NCBI GenBank assembly: GCA_025618425.1 | Contig: CM046845.1 | Coordinates: forward strand, 7,307,491-7,371,490 | DNA from: Heliocidaris tuberculata | Taxonomy: Eukaryota > Echinodermata > Echinoidea > Camarodonta > Echinometridae | Direction: 5' to 3' | DNA: 64,000 bases | Shown: piece by piece, positions 61,601-64,000 of the stretch | Numbering within the stretch: position 1 is the first letter of the stretch | Layout of the letters: every line of letters begins with the position of its first letter | Program-made: the position numbers and the translations under genes | The notes under the pieces: generated by a model | Told to the model about the DNA's origin: nothing | The model's database searches: none | The model's input: the letters and a program-made list of their open reading frames with translations, nothing else

Positions 61601-62563
61601 TAAAAAAGAGAAAGAAGCGATCGATCGCCATAGCGCAAGTCGCTGTGCTGCAGCGCGCTGCAGTCACAAAAACCAAGCACCAGCGCTTGGCGATTTCAGA
61701 GCGGGTTTCCAGCCCGTGAAGAAATAGGGATTCGTTCATTGTACGGTAATCTGTGACAAAACAGTAAGAGTTCTTTAGGGTTCGGTGGTACTCTATCCCG
61801 ACATCGATGTTCAATCGTAAATATCCTGATATATAAACGACCGATCAGCTTATAAAACTCAGGCGATTCCTGTCTGACCTAAAGGTTTGCAATTATGATT
61901 ACAGCATTAGCTGGAACAGTGATTTTTTTTTTTCAATCCTGGGCAAAGTTAATCAATCCCTTTAAATAGGGACAATTGGCAGGTATGTTATCTCTATTTA
62001 ATATCCTCTTTACTGCTCTTTCTTTATTTTGTCTGTCAGTCTATCTGTCTGTGATAGGTACATTTTTCATCATCAACTCTTGTCCGAGAAGATTTTGTCC
62101 CCTTTTATCAATTTCTGAATACGCCACTGGGTCTGCCGACTATGCTGAAACATCCTGAATTATCAACAAAAGTATATATTTGTTCCCCAAAATGGCCCTC
62201 AAAACAAGAAACACAGAATTCTGTGTTAAAACAGTAACTGCTATTAGGCTGTTAGATGTAACATTATTTTATTTCTCAAAAGTGTCTGTCTATGTCTGTC
62301 TGCTTCTCTGCCTGTCTATGTCTGTCTCTGTCTTTATATCTTCCCTCCCCTATATCTCTCTTTCTCTCTTACCCGTTTACTGAGGTAGTTGACATGAAGA
62401 AAGACAGGGCAGCTTTGGCCGTGGTGTGCCACATCTGAGTGAGAAACCAACCAGACTTCTCATAGCAACCATCCAGAAAGACCTCAGTCCTTTGGTCGAT
62501 ATTGCTCTGTACAAACTTGGAAGAGAGCCACTCAGGGAGCTTGCTAACATCACAACTGTACCA
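58357..62563 (-). CDS. METTL9: METTL9 (DREV) protein-histidine methyltransferase, 5' end missing
   Basis: Exons on the minus strand: 62563-62373, 60747-60538, 59765-59578, 58637-58357. Junctions and phases agree; 870 nt, 289 aa plus stop. METTL9 makes 1-methylhistidine in HxH-type motifs of proteins and sits in the endomembrane system. Seen in order: WYSCDVSKLPEWL and SGWFLTQMWHTTAKAALSFF, matching the conserved N-terminal half; FLKRGSMFVFSRDQIQRLLG; the SAM motif IIDLGAGDGEVTK; EVYATEAS; TYDMISCLNLLDRCDNPLAL; VVLPFKQFVEHG; and the C-terminal FSRVPYLCEGD. The acidic SEDAQSSEKVKSED tail runs past the human end. The exon with the signal/anchor segment (about 55 aa in human) was not found and may lie beyond 64000. 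Confidence 0.92.
58931..59301. mobile_element. Family Y, inverted copy in a METTL9 intron
   Basis: TTAAAGTGTACCTGTCACCA opens it and AGGTGATTGGTACACTTTTT closes it. ACCGAACTCGGAGTTGGGTT and GTTGATTTTATACATTCTAG match the other inverted copy at 29514-29877. Confidence 0.8.
59809..60176 (+). mobile_element. 340-bp dispersed repeat (TIR GTTGAGTTCTGG) in a METTL9 intron
   Basis: The best-preserved copy: GTTGAGTTCTGGTCATGCGA at the left and CCCAGAACTCAACCTTCCC at the right are inverse ends. The interior matches 37037-37384 throughout, e.g. CTGCTGGGAGTCACATGCAC. Confidence 0.82.
60538..60747 (-). CDS. METTL9: METTL9 exon with SAM-binding motif I
   Basis: It encodes FLKRGSMFVFSRDQIQRLLG, then WKAERIIDLGAGDGEVTKEV and FQEVYATEASWTMQWRLSQQ. 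LGAGDGEVT is the glycine-rich SAM motif and ATEAS supplies the acidic post-I residue. Acceptor TTTAG, donor GTGAGT; phase 2 at both junctions. Confidence 0.93.
61055..61215. repeat. CTC/TCT-rich pyrimidine tract in a METTL9 intron
   Basis: CTCCTCCTTCTCCTCATCCT and CTCTCTCTCCCTCTCTCTGT blocks. No coding sense. Confidence 0.85.
61298..61984. mobile_element. Nested pair: CCTGCCAA element interrupted by a TTAA-bounded foldback (family Z)
   Basis: The outer element runs ACCTGCCAACCCTG to CAATTGGCAGGT, with TTATCTC found just outside both ends as a possible target duplication. The inner element, 61465-61965, runs TTAAAGGGATTGACCAACTT to AAGTTAATCAATCCCTTTAA. The outer GGGATTGTCCCTG / ATAGGGACAATTGG sequence resumes right after it. 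Inside is a CpG-rich palindromic patch (GCTGCAGCGCGCTGCAG, 61651-61667). It lies in a METTL9 intron. Confidence 0.8.
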
Positions 62564-63009
62564 CTACAAAGGGAAGACAAAGTTGAAGATATGAAAAAAA
62601 ATATATATTGAATAAATTTTAAGCATAAAGATTTGCCCAAATAATCTATGTTAAAAACTCCAAATCTCAATACTGTGTATATTTCCCTTGATAATTCTCC
62701 AATCTAATTTTTTGTAAATCATATAAGACATATTTTGATATTTTTTAAATTGTATTTTTATCATCCTTTGATTAGGTTATCAACTTTAAAAATAAAAGTG
62801 TTGTCAAAAATATGAAGATATTCTCAAATTGTCATATACCTTAAACATTTTATTCTGAATATATTAAAAACTAAATGTCAGTATTTCTTTGTGTAAATAT
62901 AATTTGATCACCTTCTTCAAAGTTTAAGTTCAGAATATTCATTTATCCTAAAAAGATTTTTTTTTTAATAAATAAATTATGCTCAAGAGTATCACGAAAA
63001 TATCATTAC
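62564..63009. other. Intron or upstream flank of METTL9
   Basis: Very AT-rich. No exon with a signal-anchor-like sequence is visible on the minus strand, so the METTL9 first exon is probably outside the window. Confidence 0.4.
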
Positions 63010-63775
63010 CAACTCAACTCTGATTCGATCATCACCACCACCACCACCATTATCATCATCGCCATTGCCACACTCACAGAACCATCACTATGTGGGGCTG
63101 TGTCAATTTTAGCGGTGGTCAAAACCTCTAAGTTGAAGAGGTAAAAACACCAATATAATAAGAAAAATTTTGAGAAATACTTTCCTTCTACATTTTAGGA
63201 TGATAGAATATCTAATTTCATGCCAGATTCTTCAATAGGATCTTTATCATCTTGATCAAGTGAAATTTTCAGGCTGTTTTTGGCCAGCGATCTTGCTCCT
63301 GAGTCCTTTCCAGCACATTTATGTGCAAAATATCACACACTTGCTATGAGAGGCAATTCATCATGGTACGAAGGTACAAAGTGCAAGGTTTTCTACAATA
63401 ACCTCGCATATGTGTGGGTGCCATTGCCATCATCATAATCATCGCTATAATCTATATCAAGTTTGCCATAAGTATCTTTTGAAAAAAAAAGGTCTATTTG
63501 TCATCCTCATCCAGCATCCCCATCACATAAATTCCATCATGCAGTTTCTCATTTTTTTTCTTCTGTTAACCAGATTAAATATCAATATCAATCATCATCA
63601 TCCACTCACACTTAAGCGAGGTTATTGCAGATCATCATCATCATCATCATCACACCAGTTTCCATCATCATCATCACCACCATCAACAACATCATCATCA
63701 CCATCATCAACATCATCACCGATCAGCATCACCACCATTCATTGCATTTAGATATCATAATCATCATCATCAGAC
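63010..63775. repeat. (ATC)n microsatellite blocks
   Basis: CATCACCACCACC at 63031-63060 and a denser CATCATCAT block at 63590-63770. The His/Ser-rich frame over it is an artefact. Confidence 0.85.
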
Positions 63776-63835
63776 AATAATCAAAAGAAAAAAAAAAGGT
63801 ATCTCAAAACAAAAGCTCAAAAGCTCAAAGCCAAA

Positions 63836-63990
63836 GGAGGTGGAGGAGACTGGAGAGTGGAGAGGAGGAAGAAGACAATGTCAATGGAGGAGGAGGAGGA
63901 GGAGGAGGAGGAGGAGGAGGAGGAGGAGGAGGAGGAGGAGGAGGAGGAGAAGAAGAAGACAAGGGAGAAGAAAAAGAAAGAAAAAGATTT
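63836..63990. repeat. (GGA)n purine tract at the window edge
   Basis: GGAGGAGGA repeated for about 60 bp, then AGAAGAAGAAGAC and GAAAAAGAAAG. The tract may continue past the window. Confidence 0.9.
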
Positions 63991-64000
63991 CTTAAAAAGG

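Noticed and set aside
61651..61667. GCTGCAGCGCGCTGCAG as a promoter CpG island
   Set aside because: The CpG-rich patch lies inside a foldback element and is itself a palindrome, so it is better explained as transposon sequence.
63410..63751. 113-codon frame with Ser and His runs
   Set aside because: Microsatellite translation; no motif.
1..64000. CRISPR array or prokaryotic defence system
   Set aside because: Tandem repeats here have no short constant repeat alternating with unique spacers; the window is clearly eukaryotic.

Overview
This window is nuclear DNA from an animal, not a microbe. It is AT-rich and full of introns (GT/AG boundaries), simple-sequence tracts and short non-autonomous transposons. 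The deuterostome-like proteins, the compact 138-residue ribosomal protein eL14 and the repeat landscape point to a marine invertebrate deuterostome, most likely an echinoderm such as a sea urchin. That assignment is an inference; no species-diagnostic sequence was seen.

Four protein-coding genes can be rebuilt exon by exon, and each model closes in frame. (1) Minus strand, 23925 to 8803: a 17-exon CLC-family chloride/proton transporter with two CBS domains (848 aa). A further probable N-terminal exon lies at 24490-24548. (2) Minus strand, 42672 to 31897: PRMT5, the type II protein arginine methyltransferase, 13 exons, 626 aa, apparently complete. (3) Plus strand, 48710 to 51362: RPL14 (ribosomal protein eL14), four exons, all but the first exon, which probably carries only the start codon. 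(4) Minus strand, 62563 to 58357: METTL9, a protein-histidine methyltransferase, four exons, lacking its N-terminal exon. A tRNA-Arg(TCT)-like gene at 47999-48069 sits inside a long inverted repeat. The four genes have unrelated housekeeping roles (anion/proton exchange, arginine methylation, ribosome, histidine methylation). Nothing suggests they work as a unit.

Most of the remaining sequence is repeats: tRNA-derived SINEs; several families of inverted-repeat MITEs, including a hAT-type element with a perfect 8-bp target duplication and families bounded by TTAAAG...TTAA; nine palindromic elements that share GGGCC-type ends; and at least four larger elements built as a tandem array of roughly 150-bp units, then a GGAC-rich run, then a terminal hairpin. 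Nested insertions are visible at 53.6-56.0 kb and 61.3-62.0 kb. A CpG-rich promoter-like block with an NRF1-type palindrome lies inside a CLC intron near 22.0 kb, next to a hairpin with arms of about 60 bp. Two PRMT5 introns hold partial copies of neighbouring exons. I found no CRISPR array, operon or prokaryotic system, and no clearly new multi-gene system. The best leads are the tRNA inside a foldback, the shared architecture of the array elements, the PRMT5 exon duplications and the unusual CLC ion-pathway motifs.
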